Shown here: positions 1 through 7,142 of the stretch, piece after piece
How the letters are laid out: the number at the start of each line of letters is the position of its first letter
How positions within the stretch are numbered: the first letter of the stretch is position 1
From: Sphingomonas sp.
GTDB lineage: Bacteria; Pseudomonadota; Alphaproteobacteria; Sphingomonadales; Sphingomonadaceae
NCBI GenBank assembly: GCA_030146605.1
Contig: JASLBO010000390.1
Coordinates: 1-14,360, forward strand
Direction: 5' to 3'
DNA length: 14,360 nt
Notes under the pieces: model-generated
Told to the model about the DNA's origin: nothing
Database searches by the model: none
What the model saw: the letters and a program-made list of their open reading frames with translations, nothing else
Program-made: the position numbers and the translations under genes

Positions 1-9
1 GAACCCGCT

Positions 10-948
10 TTGCCATTTCACGTAGCCGCGCTCTATCAATTTACGCGATTCGACGATTGCGAGGCGGTCAAGGCCCCGCTCGCCCGGCTGTGCGACGTGC
101 AGGGGGTGAAGGGCACGTTGCTGCTGGCGCCCGAAGGGATCAACGGGACGATCGCTGGGAGTGAGACGGCGATCGAGGCAGTGCTCGCGCACATCCGCGG
201 CCTGCCCGGCTGTGCCGCGCTCGACGTCAAGCATTCGCGCGCCGCGAGCATGCCGTTTCACCGCATGAAGGTGCGGATCAAGCGCGAGATCGTGACGATG
301 GGCGAGCCCGATCTCGATCCGACCGATGCCGGCGAATATGTCGCGCCGCAGGATTGGAATGCGCTGATCGATGCGCCCGACACGATTCTGATCGACACGC
401 GCAACGACTATGAGGTGGCGATCGGCAGCTTCGCCGGCGCGATCGACCCGAAGACGCACAGCTTCAGCGAGTTTCCCGAATGGGTGCGGGCACATCGCCA
501 TGAATGGGAGGCGCGCGGGGAGAAGCCCAGGATCGCGATGTTCTGCACCGGCGGCATCCGCTGCGAGAAGTCGACGGCGTTGCTCAAGGCCGAGGGGCTC
601 GACCAGGTCTATCATCTCAAGGGCGGGATCCTCGCTTATCTGGAGCAGGTGCCGGCCGGGCAGAGCCGCTGGCAGGGCGAATGCTTCGTGTTCGACGAGC
701 GCGTGTCGGTTCGGCACGGGCTCGAGCTCGGCAGCTATGGCCTGTGCCGCGCCTGTCGCAGGCCGGTCAGCGAAGCCGAACAACTGTCGCCGCTGTTCGT
801 CGAAGGCGTGGCCTGTCCCGCCTGCCATGCCGAGCGGACCGACGCGCAGCGCGAGCGCTATGCCGAACGACATCGCCAGGCCGAGCTGGCGGCGGCGCGG
901 GGGGAGGCGCATATCGGCGCGCGCTTTGCGGAGCACGAGGCTGACTGA
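10..948 (+). CDS. trhO: tRNA uridine(34) hydroxylase TrhO (rhodanese-domain protein, YceA family)
   Basis: A 312-residue cytoplasmic protein of the TrhO/YceA family, which forms 5-hydroxyuridine at the wobble position of tRNAs in an oxygen-dependent, prephenate-independent way. The N-terminal region (about 1-95) is the family's acylphosphatase-like domain, with the motif APEGINGT at 40-47. A rhodanese domain follows (about 115-215), with the active-site loop CTGGIRCE and catalytic Cys179. The C-terminus has two CxxC pairs (C246/C249 and C269/C272) that look like a small zinc ribbon. The start chosen is TTG at 10, giving [14 protein letters not shown], the usual family beginning. The frame is open to base 1, so an upstream start cannot be excluded, and any ribosome binding site lies mostly outside the window. 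The stop overlaps the start of the next gene. The family assignment is firm; the reaction is taken from characterised homologues. Confidence 0.93.
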   Translation: MPFHVAALYQFTRFDDCEAVKAPLARLCDVQGVKGTLLLAPEGINGTIAGSETAIEAVLAHIRGLPGCAALDVKHSRAASMPFHRMKVRIKREIVTMGEPDLDPTDAGEYVAPQDWNALIDAPDTILIDTRNDYEVAIGSFAGAIDPKTHSFSEFPEWVRAHRHEWEARGEKPRIAMFCTGGIRCEKSTALLKAEGLDQVYHLKGGILAYLEQVPAGQSRWQGECFVFDERVSVRHGLELGSYGLCRACRRPVSEAEQLSPLFVEGVACPACHAERTDAQRERYAERHRQAELAAARGEAHIGARFAEHEAD

Positions 949-1543
949 GCCGATCCTCTACAGCTTCCGCCGCTGCCCCTATGCGATGCGCGCGCGAATG
1001 GCGCTGACGGTCAGCGAGACGCGTTGCGAGGTCCGCGAGGTCAGGCCTCGCGACAAGCCCGCCGAGCTGATCGCCGCTTCGCCCAAGGCGACGGTGCCCG
1101 TTCTGGTGCTGCCCGATGGCAGGGTGATCGACGAGAGCCTCGACATCATGCACTGGGCCCTCGGCCGCAACGATCCCGAAGGCTGGCTGGCCGGCGACGA
1201 TGCCGCGCTGATCCAGGCCAATGACGGCCCGTTCAAGCACCATCTCGATCGCTACAAATATCCCGACCGCCATGCGTCCGATCCGGCGGAGCATCGCGGG
1301 CTGGGCCTTGCGATGCTGGCCACGTTGGAAGCGCGGCTGGCGGCGGGGGCGTATCTCTGCGGGGAACGGCGCTCCCTGACCGATGCGGCGATCATGCCCT
1401 TCGTGCGGCAATTCGCCGCGGTCGACCGCGACTGGTTCGCCGGACAACCGCTGCCCGGGGTGCAGCGCTGGCTCGCCGGGCAGATCGCGTCGCCGCTGTT
1501 CGCCGCGGTAATGGTCCAGCGCCCGCAATGGCGACCAATTTAG
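941..1543 (+). CDS. Glutathione S-transferase family protein (thioredoxin-fold N-domain with CPYA motif)
   Basis: About 200 residues with the two-domain layout of a glutathione S-transferase. The N-terminal thioredoxin-like half begins [15 protein letters not shown], whose CPYA motif resembles that of glutaredoxins and Omega/Beta-class GSTs, and includes the cis-proline segment [10 protein letters not shown] and the glutathione-contacting DESLDIM. The C-terminal half is helical and contains [19 protein letters not shown], typical of the GST C-domain. The start is uncertain. CTG at 941 has a well-placed GGAG seven bases upstream and gives the expected N-terminus (TEPILYSF), overlapping the trhO stop. 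TTG at 926 is the alternative and has no good ribosome binding site. No upstream in-frame ATG is plausible, since that frame runs antiparallel to no real gene and through trhO. Substrate unknown; likely detoxification or redox repair, co-translated with trhO. It converges on the acyl-CoA dehydrogenase gene, sharing four bases. Confidence 0.85.
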   Translation: MTEPILYSFRRCPYAMRARMALTVSETRCEVREVRPRDKPAELIAASPKATVPVLVLPDGRVIDESLDIMHWALGRNDPEGWLAGDDAALIQANDGPFKHHLDRYKYPDRHASDPAEHRGLGLAMLATLEARLAAGAYLCGERRSLTDAAIMPFVRQFAAVDRDWFAGQPLPGVQRWLAGQIASPLFAAVMVQRPQWRPI

Positions 1544-2703
1544 AGGCTCCTGGCGATCAGCAGCTTCATGATCTCGCTCGACCCGCCATAGATGCGCTGG
1601 ACCCGCGCGTTGCGCCACATCCGGGCGATCGGATAGTCGTTGATATAGCCGTAGCCGCCATGGAGCTGGAGGCATTCGTCGACCACCTGCCATTCGCTCT
1701 CGGTGACCCAGAGCTTGGCGATCGCGGCGCTGGTGAGGTCGAGCGTACCCGCGAGCTGGCGCGCGATGCAGTCGTCGACATAGACCCGCGCGACTTCGGT
1801 CTTGGCCTTGCACTCGGCGAGCTTGAACTGGGTGTTCTGGAAATCGAACACGCGCTGGCCGAAAACCTCGCGCTCCTTGACATATTCGGTGGTCACGGCG
1901 ACCGCGCGCTCCATCGTGATCACGCTGGAGACTGCGATGACGAGGCGCTCGCGGGGGAGCTCGGCCATCAGCTGGCGGAAGCCCTGGCCTTCGCTGGCGC
2001 CCAGCAGATTGTCGGCGGGGACCCAGACGTCGTCGAAGAACAGCTCGGAAGTGTCCTGCGCATCGAGCCCGATCTTGTCGAGCGCCTTGCCGCGGCGGAA
2101 GCCTTCGGCTCGCTCCGTTTCCACCACCAGGAGCGACACGCCCTTTGCGCCCGCCGCAGGATCCGTCTTGGCGACGACGACGATGAAGTCGCCGATCTGT
2201 CCATTCGAGATGAAGGTCTTGGCCCCGTTGATCCGATAGCCGTTGCCGTCCTTGATCGCCGTCGTGCGGATCGCCTGGAGGTCCGATCCCGCGCCGGGCT
2301 CGCTCATCGCGATCGCGGCGACGCTCTCGCCCGAGCAGAGTTTGGGGAGCCAGCGGTGCTTCTGCTCCTCGGTGCCGTGGGCGAGGACATAAGGCAGGAT
2401 GATGACGTTGTGGAGCGACAGCGCGAAACCTTCGATACCATCGCGGCCGACTTGCTCAACGAGGGTGACGTCATGGCGGAAGTCGCCGCCAGCGCCGCCA
2501 TATGCCACGGGGATCGACACGCCGAGCAGCCCGGCCTCGCCCGCCTGCCGCCAGAAGGCGCGCTCGACCTGGCCGGCGTCGCGCCAAGTTGCGATGCGCT
2601 CGGGCGGGGCTTCGCGCGCGAAGAAGCGCGCGGAGGATTCCGCGAGTGCCACGAGTTCGGGATCGTCGCGCCATCCGGGAGAAGAGCCATTGAGCACGGA
2701 CAT
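1540..2703 (-). CDS. Acyl-CoA dehydrogenase (long-chain/isovaleryl-type catalytic base)
   Basis: A 387-residue FAD-dependent acyl-CoA dehydrogenase that oxidises acyl-CoA to 2-enoyl-CoA and passes electrons to ETF. The N-terminal helical domain is followed by the flavin-binding signature AIAMSEPGAGSDLQA (about 130-144), a beta domain with FISNGQIGDFIVVVAKTD, and the C-terminal helical domain ending QLHGGYGYINDYPIARMWR and RIYGGSSEIMK. At the usual MCAD catalytic position (YEGT) this protein has YGGS. A Glu at residue 252 in ELPRERL matches the catalytic base position of long-chain and isovaleryl-CoA dehydrogenases instead. The start at 2703 (ATG) has GGAG five to six bases upstream; an extension to 2757 would be translated from a repeat and is rejected. 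It is the last gene of the four-gene beta-oxidation operon, 129 bases after the SDR gene, with an inverted repeat in that gap. Chain-length preference cannot be read from the sequence. Confidence 0.93.
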   Translation of the reverse strand: MSVLNGSSPGWRDDPELVALAESSARFFAREAPPERIATWRDAGQVERAFWRQAGEAGLLGVSIPVAYGGAGGDFRHDVTLVEQVGRDGIEGFALSLHNVIILPYVLAHGTEEQKHRWLPKLCSGESVAAIAMSEPGAGSDLQAIRTTAIKDGNGYRINGAKTFISNGQIGDFIVVVAKTDPAAGAKGVSLLVVETERAEGFRRGKALDKIGLDAQDTSELFFDDVWVPADNLLGASEGQGFRQLMAELPRERLVIAVSSVITMERAVAVTTEYVKEREVFGQRVFDFQNTQFKLAECKAKTEVARVYVDDCIARQLAGTLDLTSAAIAKLWVTESEWQVVDECLQLHGGYGYINDYPIARMWRNARVQRIYGGSSEIMKLLIARSL

Positions 2704-2730
2704 GAAAACTCCTCTCGCTGTAGCTAGTCC

Positions 2731-2810
2731 GGTGCTCCTGCGAAAGCAGGAGTCCAAGGTCTCAAATCGCGTCGCTCGCGGCTCTGGGCTCCTGCTTTCG
2801 CAGGAGCACC
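2731..2810. repeat. Paired REP-like palindromes in inverted orientation
   Basis: Two copies of a 25-base palindromic unit (2731-2755 and 2786-2810) lie in opposite orientation, matching at 24 of 25 positions once one is reverse-complemented, with a 30-base spacer. Each unit is itself a hairpin, CTCCTGC / GCAGGAG with a four-base loop (GAAA in the left copy, TTTC in the right). A third, related copy lies at 9254-9289. The layout resembles bacterial REP/BIME elements. It sits between the SDR stop and the acyl-CoA dehydrogenase start, so in mRNA it could form a long stem-loop and lower readthrough or shield the upstream transcript from 3' decay. Function is inferred; the sequence relation is direct. 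Confidence 0.85.
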
Positions 2811-2832
2811 GCAGCGTTGCGATATTGGCAGC

Positions 2833-3612
2833 TTACCGCGGCGCCATCCGGATCGCGCCGTCGAGGCGGACGTCTTCGGCGTTGAAATAGGGGTTGCGCA
2901 GCATCTCGAGCGCGAGGCTGGCATAATCCTCGGGCACGCCGAGCCGCTTGGGGAAGGGGACCGAAGCCGCGAGCGCTTCCTTCACCTGCGGTGGCGCCGC
3001 GTTCATCAGCGGAGTATCGAAGATGCCGGGCAGGATCGTGTTGATCCGGATTCCCTCGGAAGCAAGGTCGCGCGCGATCGGCAGGGTCATGCCGACGATT
3101 CCGCCCTTCGAGGCCGAATAGGCTGCCTGGCCGATCTGGCCGTCCTCGGCGGCGACGCTCGCGGTGTTGACGATCGCGCCGCGCTCGCCGCCTTCGCCGG
3201 GCTCGAGCGTGAGCATGCCGGCCGCGCTCTTCACGATGCAGCGGAAGGTGCCGACGAGGTTGACCTGAATTACCCAGTCGAACGCCGCGGTGGGGAATTG
3301 GCGGATCTCGCCGGTCGCCTTGTCGCGGCCGACCGTCTTGAAGGCGTTGCCGACCCCGGCGCAGTTGACGAGGATCCGCTCCTGGCCATTCGCTTCGCGC
3401 GCTTTGGCGAAGCCGGCATCGACTTCGTCGTCGGAGCGGACGTCGACCTTGCAGAAGATGCCCCCGATCTCGGCGGCAAGCGCCTCGCCCTTCTCCGCAT
3501 TCATGTCGAACAAGGCGACCTTTGCGCCGGTGGCAGCGAGTGCGCGGGCGGTCGCCGCGCCGAGGCCCGATGCGCCGCCGGTTACCACCGCGGCCGTGTT
3601 TTCGAAGTTCAT
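2833..3612 (-). CDS. Short-chain dehydrogenase, HSD17B10-like 3-hydroxyacyl-CoA dehydrogenase
   Basis: A 259-residue classical SDR, closest in appearance to type II 3-hydroxyacyl-CoA dehydrogenase (HSD17B10 family), which oxidises 3-hydroxyacyl-CoA with NAD+. Visible elements are the nucleotide motif TGGASGLG (11-18), an Asp at 36 after the second strand that favours NAD(H), NCAG (83-86), Asn118, Ser152, and the YSASK catalytic Tyr165 and Lys169. The insert around 95-110 before [13 protein letters not shown], and the ending [16 protein letters not shown], also fit HSD17B10-like proteins. ATG at 3612 is preceded by AGGAG, part of which overlaps the TAG stop of the racemase gene nine bases upstream, so translation is probably coupled. 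The placement among thiolase, racemase and acyl-CoA dehydrogenase supports the beta-oxidation role; another alcohol dehydrogenase role is possible. Confidence 0.92.
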   Translation of the reverse strand: MNFENTAAVVTGGASGLGAATARALAATGAKVALFDMNAEKGEALAAEIGGIFCKVDVRSDDEVDAGFAKAREANGQERILVNCAGVGNAFKTVGRDKATGEIRQFPTAAFDWVIQVNLVGTFRCIVKSAAGMLTLEPGEGGERGAIVNTASVAAEDGQIGQAAYSASKGGIVGMTLPIARDLASEGIRINTILPGIFDTPLMNAAPPQVKEALAASVPFPKRLGVPEDYASLALEMLRNPYFNAEDVRLDGAIRMAPR

Positions 3613-3621
3613 TCCAGTCTC

Positions 3622-4716
3622 CTAGCCAATCGTGCCCGCGGCCTTGAACGCCGCGATTTGAGGTTCGTCATGTCCGAGTCCCGCCAGCACCCGGTCGGTC
3701 CAGTCGCCGGCCAGCGCCGGCTGCGGCGTGGCTGCCGGAGTGGCCGTGAAACGCGGCGCGGGGGCGGGGGCGCCGCCCGTGAAGATGCCCCGCGCGACAT
3801 TGTGCGGATGCGCCGCCGCTTCGTCGAAGGTCAGGACCGGCGAGACGCACGCCTCGGGGGCGAAATGGGCGACCCACTCGCCGCGGGTTCGGGTGGCGAA
3901 GATCGCGGCGAAGCGTTCGGTGCGGGCGGGCCATGCGGCGGCATCCATCTGGCCGGCGCTGTCTTCACCGAGACCCGCGACGAGCGCTGCGTAGAATTGC
4001 GGCTCGATCGCGCCGACCGCGACATGGTTGCCGTCGGCGCAGGCATAGGTTCGGTAGAAGGGCGCGGCGCCGCTCAGCAGGTTCGCGCCCGGGCCGTCCT
4101 GCCACATGCCGGCAGCCTTGAAGCCCCAGCTCATGCTGGCGAGCAGCGCCGCGCCGTCGGTCATCGCGGCATCGACGACCTGGCCCGGCGCGCCCATCCG
4201 GACGGCGAGCAGCGCGCTGACCATGCCGAAGGCGAGCAGCATCCCACCGCCGCCGAAATCGCCGATATAATTGACCGGGGCAACAGGGGCCGCGCCCGGC
4301 GCGCCGATGCCGTCGAGCAGCCCGGCGATCGCGATATAGTTGATGTCGTGGCCGGGGGCTTGCGCGAGCGGGCCATCCTGACCCCAGCCCGTCATTCGGC
4401 CGTAGACGAGGCGCGGATTGTCGGCGAGCAGCACTTCGGGGCCAAGCCCGAGCCGCTCCATCACGGCAGGGCGGAAGCCTTCGATGATGCCGTCGGCATC
4501 GCGGCAGAGGGCGCGCGCGATGGCGGCGCCTTCCGGGGACTTGAGTTCGACGCCGATCGCCTTGCGGTTACGCGCCAGCGCGTGCGGGCCGAAGCTGGCG
4601 CCAGGGCGCTCGATGCGGATCACTTCGGCGCCGTGGTCGGCGAGCATCATCGCAGCGAAGGGAGCGGGGCCGATGCCGCCGAACTCGATGATGCGGAGGC
4701 CGGAGAGGGTGCCCAT
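3622..4716 (-). CDS. Alpha-methylacyl-CoA racemase-like protein (CaiB/BaiF, class III CoA-transferase family)
   Basis: A 364-residue protein that begins MGTLSGLRIIEFGGIGPAPF, the typical start of alpha-methylacyl-CoA racemases. These invert the 2-methyl centre of branched acyl-CoAs so that stereospecific acyl-CoA dehydrogenases can act on them. The three residues used by the Mycobacterium tuberculosis racemase MCR (His126, Asp156, Glu241) have counterparts at His123 (PGHDINY), Asp153 (IGDFGGG) and Glu238 (VGAIEPQFY). All three lie three residues earlier, which argues for a racemase over a formyl-CoA-type transferase, a family that keeps only the Asp. Other hallmarks are RLVYGRMTGWGQDGP and VVDAAMTDG. 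ATG at 4716 has GGAGG six bases upstream, but that site lies in a small hairpin. It is the second gene of the operon, 40 bases after the thiolase stop. The stereochemical substrate is not determinable here. Confidence 0.9.
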   Translation of the reverse strand: MGTLSGLRIIEFGGIGPAPFAAMMLADHGAEVIRIERPGASFGPHALARNRKAIGVELKSPEGAAIARALCRDADGIIEGFRPAVMERLGLGPEVLLADNPRLVYGRMTGWGQDGPLAQAPGHDINYIAIAGLLDGIGAPGAAPVAPVNYIGDFGGGGMLLAFGMVSALLAVRMGAPGQVVDAAMTDGAALLASMSWGFKAAGMWQDGPGANLLSGAAPFYRTYACADGNHVAVGAIEPQFYAALVAGLGEDSAGQMDAAAWPARTERFAAIFATRTRGEWVAHFAPEACVSPVLTFDEAAAHPHNVARGIFTGGAPAPAPRFTATPAATPQPALAGDWTDRVLAGLGHDEPQIAAFKAAGTIG

Positions 4717-4722
4717 CAGAAT

Positions 4723-4735
4723 CCTCCCCCGGAGG
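4723..4735 (-). promoter_or_regulatory. Hairpin enclosing the ribosome binding site of the racemase gene
   Basis: On the mRNA strand the sequence reads CCUCC-GGG-GGAGG followed by six bases and AUG. The GGAGG Shine-Dalgarno of the racemase gene can therefore pair with a CCUCC directly before it, closing a three-base loop; further C's upstream offer alternative pairing (CCCCC/GGGGG). The stem starts about 20 bases after the thiolase stop codon, so ribosomes finishing the thiolase would melt it. This suggests translational coupling but is not proof of it. Confidence 0.5.
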
Positions 4736-4756
4736 GGGGGCGAGTTGCGTAATCCC

Positions 4757-5908
4757 TCACAACGCCTCGATAATCGTCACATTGGCCACGCCGCCGCCTT
4801 CGCACATCGTCTGGAGGCCATAGCGCAGCCCGCGCTTGCGCAGCGCGTGCACCAAAGTCGTCATCAGCTTGGTTCCCGAGGCGCCAAGCGGGTGGCCCAG
4901 TGCGATGGCGCCGCCATTGACGTTGAGCCTCGCCGGATCGGCGCCGGTATGTTCGAGCCACGCCAGCGGCACCGGCGCGAACGCTTCGTTGACTTCGTAG
5001 AGGTCGATATCGTCGATCGACATGCCCGCGCGCTGCAAGGCGCGGTCGGTGGCGAACAGCGGTTCCTCGAGCATGATCACCGGGTCGCCGGCAGTGACGG
5101 TGAGGTTGTGGATGCGGGCGAGCGGGGTGAGCCCGTGCGTCTTTAGCGCAGCCGCGCTGACCACCATCACCGCCGAGGCGCCGTCGCAGATCTGGCTGGC
5201 ATTGCCCGCAGTGATCACGCCGCCTTCGACCAAAGTCTTGAGGCTGCCCAGTCCCTCGAGGCTGGCGTCGAAGCGGATGCCCTCGTCCTGCCCGTGCGTC
5301 CCCGGTCCTTCGGGGGTGTCGATGTCGACTGGCAGGATCTCGTCGGCGAAGTCACCCCGCTCGACCGCCGCGGCGGCGCGGCGATGGCTTTCGAGCGCAT
5401 AGGCGTCGAGTGCTGCACGGCTATGGCCGTATTTCTTTGCGATCATCTCGGCGCCGGTGAACTGGCTGAAGCCGCGCACCCCGAAGCGCGCGAGTTGCTT
5501 GTCGCTATACGGCTTGGCACCCGCGACCGAAGTGCCCATCGGCACGCGACTCATATGCTCGATCCCGGCGGCGATCACAACGTCCTGCGTGCCCGACAGC
5601 ACGGCCTGCGCGGCGAACTGGATCGCCTGTTGCGAGCTGCCGCATTGGCGGTCGATCGTCACTGCGGGGATGCTCGCGGGCAGGCCCGAGGCGAGCAGGG
5701 CGTTTCGGCCGATATGCAGTGCCTGTTCGCCCGCCTGGCCGACGCAGCCCATGATCACGTCGTCGATCGCGCGCGGATCGACTCCGCTGCGCGCCGCGAC
5801 TTCGGCGAGGACTGCCCCGGCGAGGTCGACCGGATGCCAGCCGATCAGCCTGCCGCCCCGCCTGCCGCCGGCAGTGCGCACCGCCGCGACGATATAAGCC
5901 TCCGCCAT
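4757..5908 (-). CDS. Acetyl-CoA C-acyltransferase (thiolase)
   Basis: A 383-residue thiolase that would cleave 3-ketoacyl-CoA to acetyl-CoA (or propionyl-CoA for 2-methyl substrates) plus a shortened acyl-CoA. The catalytic triad is visible: nucleophile Cys89 in DRQCGSSQQA, His339 in GGAIALGHPLGASG, and the proton-exchange Cys369 in TMCEGGGVAN. EVNEAFA, a thiolase signature, is also present. Length and the lack of a signal are as expected for a soluble tetramer. ATG at 5908 gives MAEAYIVAAVRTAGGRRGG and has GGGAG at good spacing; the upstream ATG at 5929 lies in a palindromic leader and is less likely. It is the first gene of the operon, with a palindrome 34 bases upstream that could be an operator. 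A degradative role fits the neighbours better than acetoacetyl-CoA synthesis. Confidence 0.95.
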   Translation of the reverse strand: MAEAYIVAAVRTAGGRRGGRLIGWHPVDLAGAVLAEVAARSGVDPRAIDDVIMGCVGQAGEQALHIGRNALLASGLPASIPAVTIDRQCGSSQQAIQFAAQAVLSGTQDVVIAAGIEHMSRVPMGTSVAGAKPYSDKQLARFGVRGFSQFTGAEMIAKKYGHSRAALDAYALESHRRAAAAVERGDFADEILPVDIDTPEGPGTHGQDEGIRFDASLEGLGSLKTLVEGGVITAGNASQICDGASAVMVVSAAALKTHGLTPLARIHNLTVTAGDPVIMLEEPLFATDRALQRAGMSIDDIDLYEVNEAFAPVPLAWLEHTGADPARLNVNGGAIALGHPLGASGTKLMTTLVHALRKRGLRYGLQTMCEGGGVANVTIIEAL

Positions 5909-5923
5909 CCCGCTCTCCCATGC

Positions 5924-5937
5924 GGCCATTGGTGGCC
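5924..5937 (-). promoter_or_regulatory. Short palindrome in the leader of the thiolase operon
   Basis: GGCCA-TTGG-TGGCC, five-base arms around a four-base loop, lies 16 bases upstream of the thiolase ATG and just downstream of the 5942-5959 palindrome. It may be a leader hairpin or part of the operator region. A TTGACG hexamer on the minus strand directly follows the larger palindrome (at 5943-5938), but I see no good -10 at the proper distance. Confidence 0.3.
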
Positions 5938-5941
5938 GTCA

Positions 5942-5959
5942 ACTTACATCAGTGTAAGT
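5942..5959. promoter_or_regulatory. Candidate operator for the beta-oxidation operon (TetR-like palindrome)
   Basis: A perfect inverted repeat, ACTTACA-TCAG-TGTAAGT: seven-base arms and a four-base centre, 18 bases in all. It lies 33 bases upstream of the thiolase ATG in otherwise GC-rich sequence. Size, symmetry and AT-rich arms are those of operators bound by TetR-family repressors, which often control acyl-CoA degradation genes. No regulator gene is present in the window, so the binding protein is unknown and the assignment is inferred. Confidence 0.6.
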
Positions 5960-5984
5960 GGGGCGGGAGGGCGGAGGCAAGGGG

Positions 5985-6155
5985 TCAGTCGCCGCGATCG
6001 CCCTGGTTGCGCGGCTTCTTGTGCTCGCTATGATGGCGCACGTCCTGCGCGAGGCTGCGGCCTGCATCGACCACATCGCTGAACCGGCCTTTATCGTCGC
6101 GGCGCACATAGCGCTTGTCGCCCTTGTGAGGCTCGATCAATTCACGTTCGCTCAT
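5985..6155 (-). CDS. Small hydrophilic protein of unknown function
   Basis: A 56-residue, highly charged protein: [20 protein letters not shown] at the start, then [20 protein letters not shown] and a basic, His/Lys-rich tail. There is no signal peptide, membrane segment or cysteine. The segment [15 protein letters not shown] resembles small conserved alphaproteobacterial hypotheticals that I recognise only as a type; no function is known to me. ATG at 6155 is chosen because it has GGGAG six bases upstream. The longer reading (up to 6404) runs antisense through infA and is rejected. It is read in the same direction as the thiolase operon, ending 76 bases before it, but the operator-like palindrome between them suggests a separate transcript. 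It is divergent from infA. Confidence 0.75.
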   Translation of the reverse strand: MSERELIEPHKGDKRYVRRDDKGRFSDVVDAGRSLAQDVRHHSEHKKPRNQGDRGD

Positions 6156-6342
6156 GCTTCTCTCCCTTGCTTCCAGACCAAGAATCAACGAGATTCGCGC
6201 ATTGTTCCGCGCTGGAATTTTCGCTACGGGACACCCATCTGGTATTGTGGACGCAGCAGCTTGCCGTCCGTCTTCCCTTTTCGCGCGCAGCAGAGTAAAG
6301 GCACCGCCACTTTTGCTCGCGCGCACCCGAGAGGCATTTTGT
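6156..6342. other. Divergent intergenic region between the small protein gene and infA
   Basis: These 187 bases must hold the promoters for infA (plus) and the small protein (minus). The only structured signals I can name are the two ribosome binding sites at its ends (GAGAGG at 6329-6334 for infA, GGGAG for the minus gene). TTGTTC at 6203 with TACGGG 17 bases on is a very weak plus-strand promoter candidate. The codons in frame upstream of infA are open but do not encode part of IF-1. Confidence 0.4.
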
Positions 6343-6561
6343 TTGGCTAAAGAAGAACTCCTGGAAATGCGCGGACAGGTCGTTGAGCTTTTGCCCAACG
6401 CCATGTTCCGCGTCCGGCTCGAGAACGATCACGAGATTCTCGGCCATACTGCCGGCAAGATGCGCAAGAACCGCATCCGCGTGCTGGTCGGCGACGAAGT
6501 CCTTGTCGAGCTCACGCCCTACGACCTGACCAAGGGCCGTATCACCTACCGCTTCAAGTGA
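6343..6561 (+). CDS. infA: Translation initiation factor IF-1
   Basis: A 72-residue S1/OB-fold protein that binds the ribosomal A site during initiation and supports IF-2 and IF-3. The sequence [20 protein letters not shown], then [30 protein letters not shown] and the ending [12 protein letters not shown] are textbook IF-1, at the normal length. The start is TTG at 6343, eight bases after GAGAGG; there is no in-frame ATG near it except one at codon 9, which would remove conserved residues, and the far ATG at 6154 would add 63 unrelated residues. It leads a tight cluster with maf, an RNase E/G gene, yacG and tRNA-Phe; its last four bases overlap the maf start (GTGA). Confidence 0.97.
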   Translation: MAKEELLEMRGQVVELLPNAMFRVRLENDHEILGHTAGKMRKNRIRVLVGDEVLVELTPYDLTKGRITYRFK

Positions 6562-7142
6562 GCGGCGGGCCTGTGCGGCTCGTCCTCGCCTCCACTTCGC
6601 CGCGCCGGCTCGATCTGCTCAGACGGATCGGCGCCGAACCCGCGCGTGTCGCTGCGCCCGATGTCGACGAAGATGTCCGCGCCGGCGAACTGCCGCGCGA
6701 CTATGTGTTGCGCGTCGCGATCGACAAGGCGCAGGCGGTGGAGCGTGCGGTGGACGAGATCGTCCTTGCCGGAGATACCACGATCGCGGTCGGCCGGCGC
6801 ATCCTCGCCAAGCCAGCGGACGAAGCCGATCTGCGGCGGATGCTGGCGTTGCTTTCGGGGCGGCGACACCATTGCCTGTCGGCAGTCTGCCTGATCGGGC
6901 TGGACGGCAAGCCCCGCACGCGCATCTCGGACACCGTGGTCACCTTCAAGCGGCTGAGCGACGCCGAGATCGACTGGTATGTCGCCAGCGGCGAGGGGAT
7001 GGGCAAGGCCGGCGGCTATGCGATCCAGGGCAAGGCCGAGGCATTCGTGCGCTTCCTGTCGGGAAGCCATTCGGGCGTGGTCGGGCTACCCGTGTTCGAG
7101 ACCCGCGCGCTACTGGAAGCGGCGGGCTACAGCCTTGGCTGA
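6558..7142 (+). CDS. maf: Maf family nucleoside triphosphate pyrophosphatase
   Basis: A 194-residue Maf protein, a house-cleaning pyrophosphatase that hydrolyses non-canonical or methylated nucleotides such as dTTP/UTP or 7-methyl-GTP analogues. The N-terminal signature [12 protein letters not shown] (10-21) is the substrate phosphate-binding loop. Asp73 in [10 protein letters not shown] corresponds to the catalytic carboxylate. [30 protein letters not shown] and [12 protein letters not shown] complete the family set in order. Which subfamily substrate it prefers is not clear to me. The start is GTG at 6558, overlapping the infA stop by four bases (GTGA), so translation is probably coupled. 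The 3' end overlaps the RNase gene by eight bases. Confidence 0.95.
   Translation: MSGGPVRLVLASTSPRRLDLLRRIGAEPARVAAPDVDEDVRAGELPRDYVLRVAIDKAQAVERAVDEIVLAGDTTIAVGRRILAKPADEADLRRMLALLSGRRHHCLSAVCLIGLDGKPRTRISDTVVTFKRLSDAEIDWYVASGEGMGKAGGYAIQGKAEAFVRFLSGSHSGVVGLPVFETRALLEAAGYSLG

Noticed and set aside
1528..2727. Long plus-strand open frame opposite the acyl-CoA dehydrogenase
   Set aside because: It is a shadow of the real minus-strand gene, whose full set of family motifs is intact. Similar shadows at 3298-4752 and 12208-13326 (plus), and 6946-8184 and 9191-10870 (minus), were dropped for the same reason.
2704..2757. Upstream ATG adding 18 residues to the acyl-CoA dehydrogenase
   Set aside because: The extension is translated from the palindromic repeat, and the ATG at 2703 has a good ribosome binding site.
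6188..6209. GGAAC with CGTT on the minus strand upstream of the small protein gene, resembling an EcfG general-stress promoter
   Set aside because: The spacing is 13 bases, whereas such promoters need about 16-17.
6154..6342. Upstream ATG adding 63 residues to IF-1
   Set aside because: IF-1 is normally 72 residues starting MAKEE; the extension is unlike IF-1 and the TTG at 6343 has a suitable ribosome binding site.
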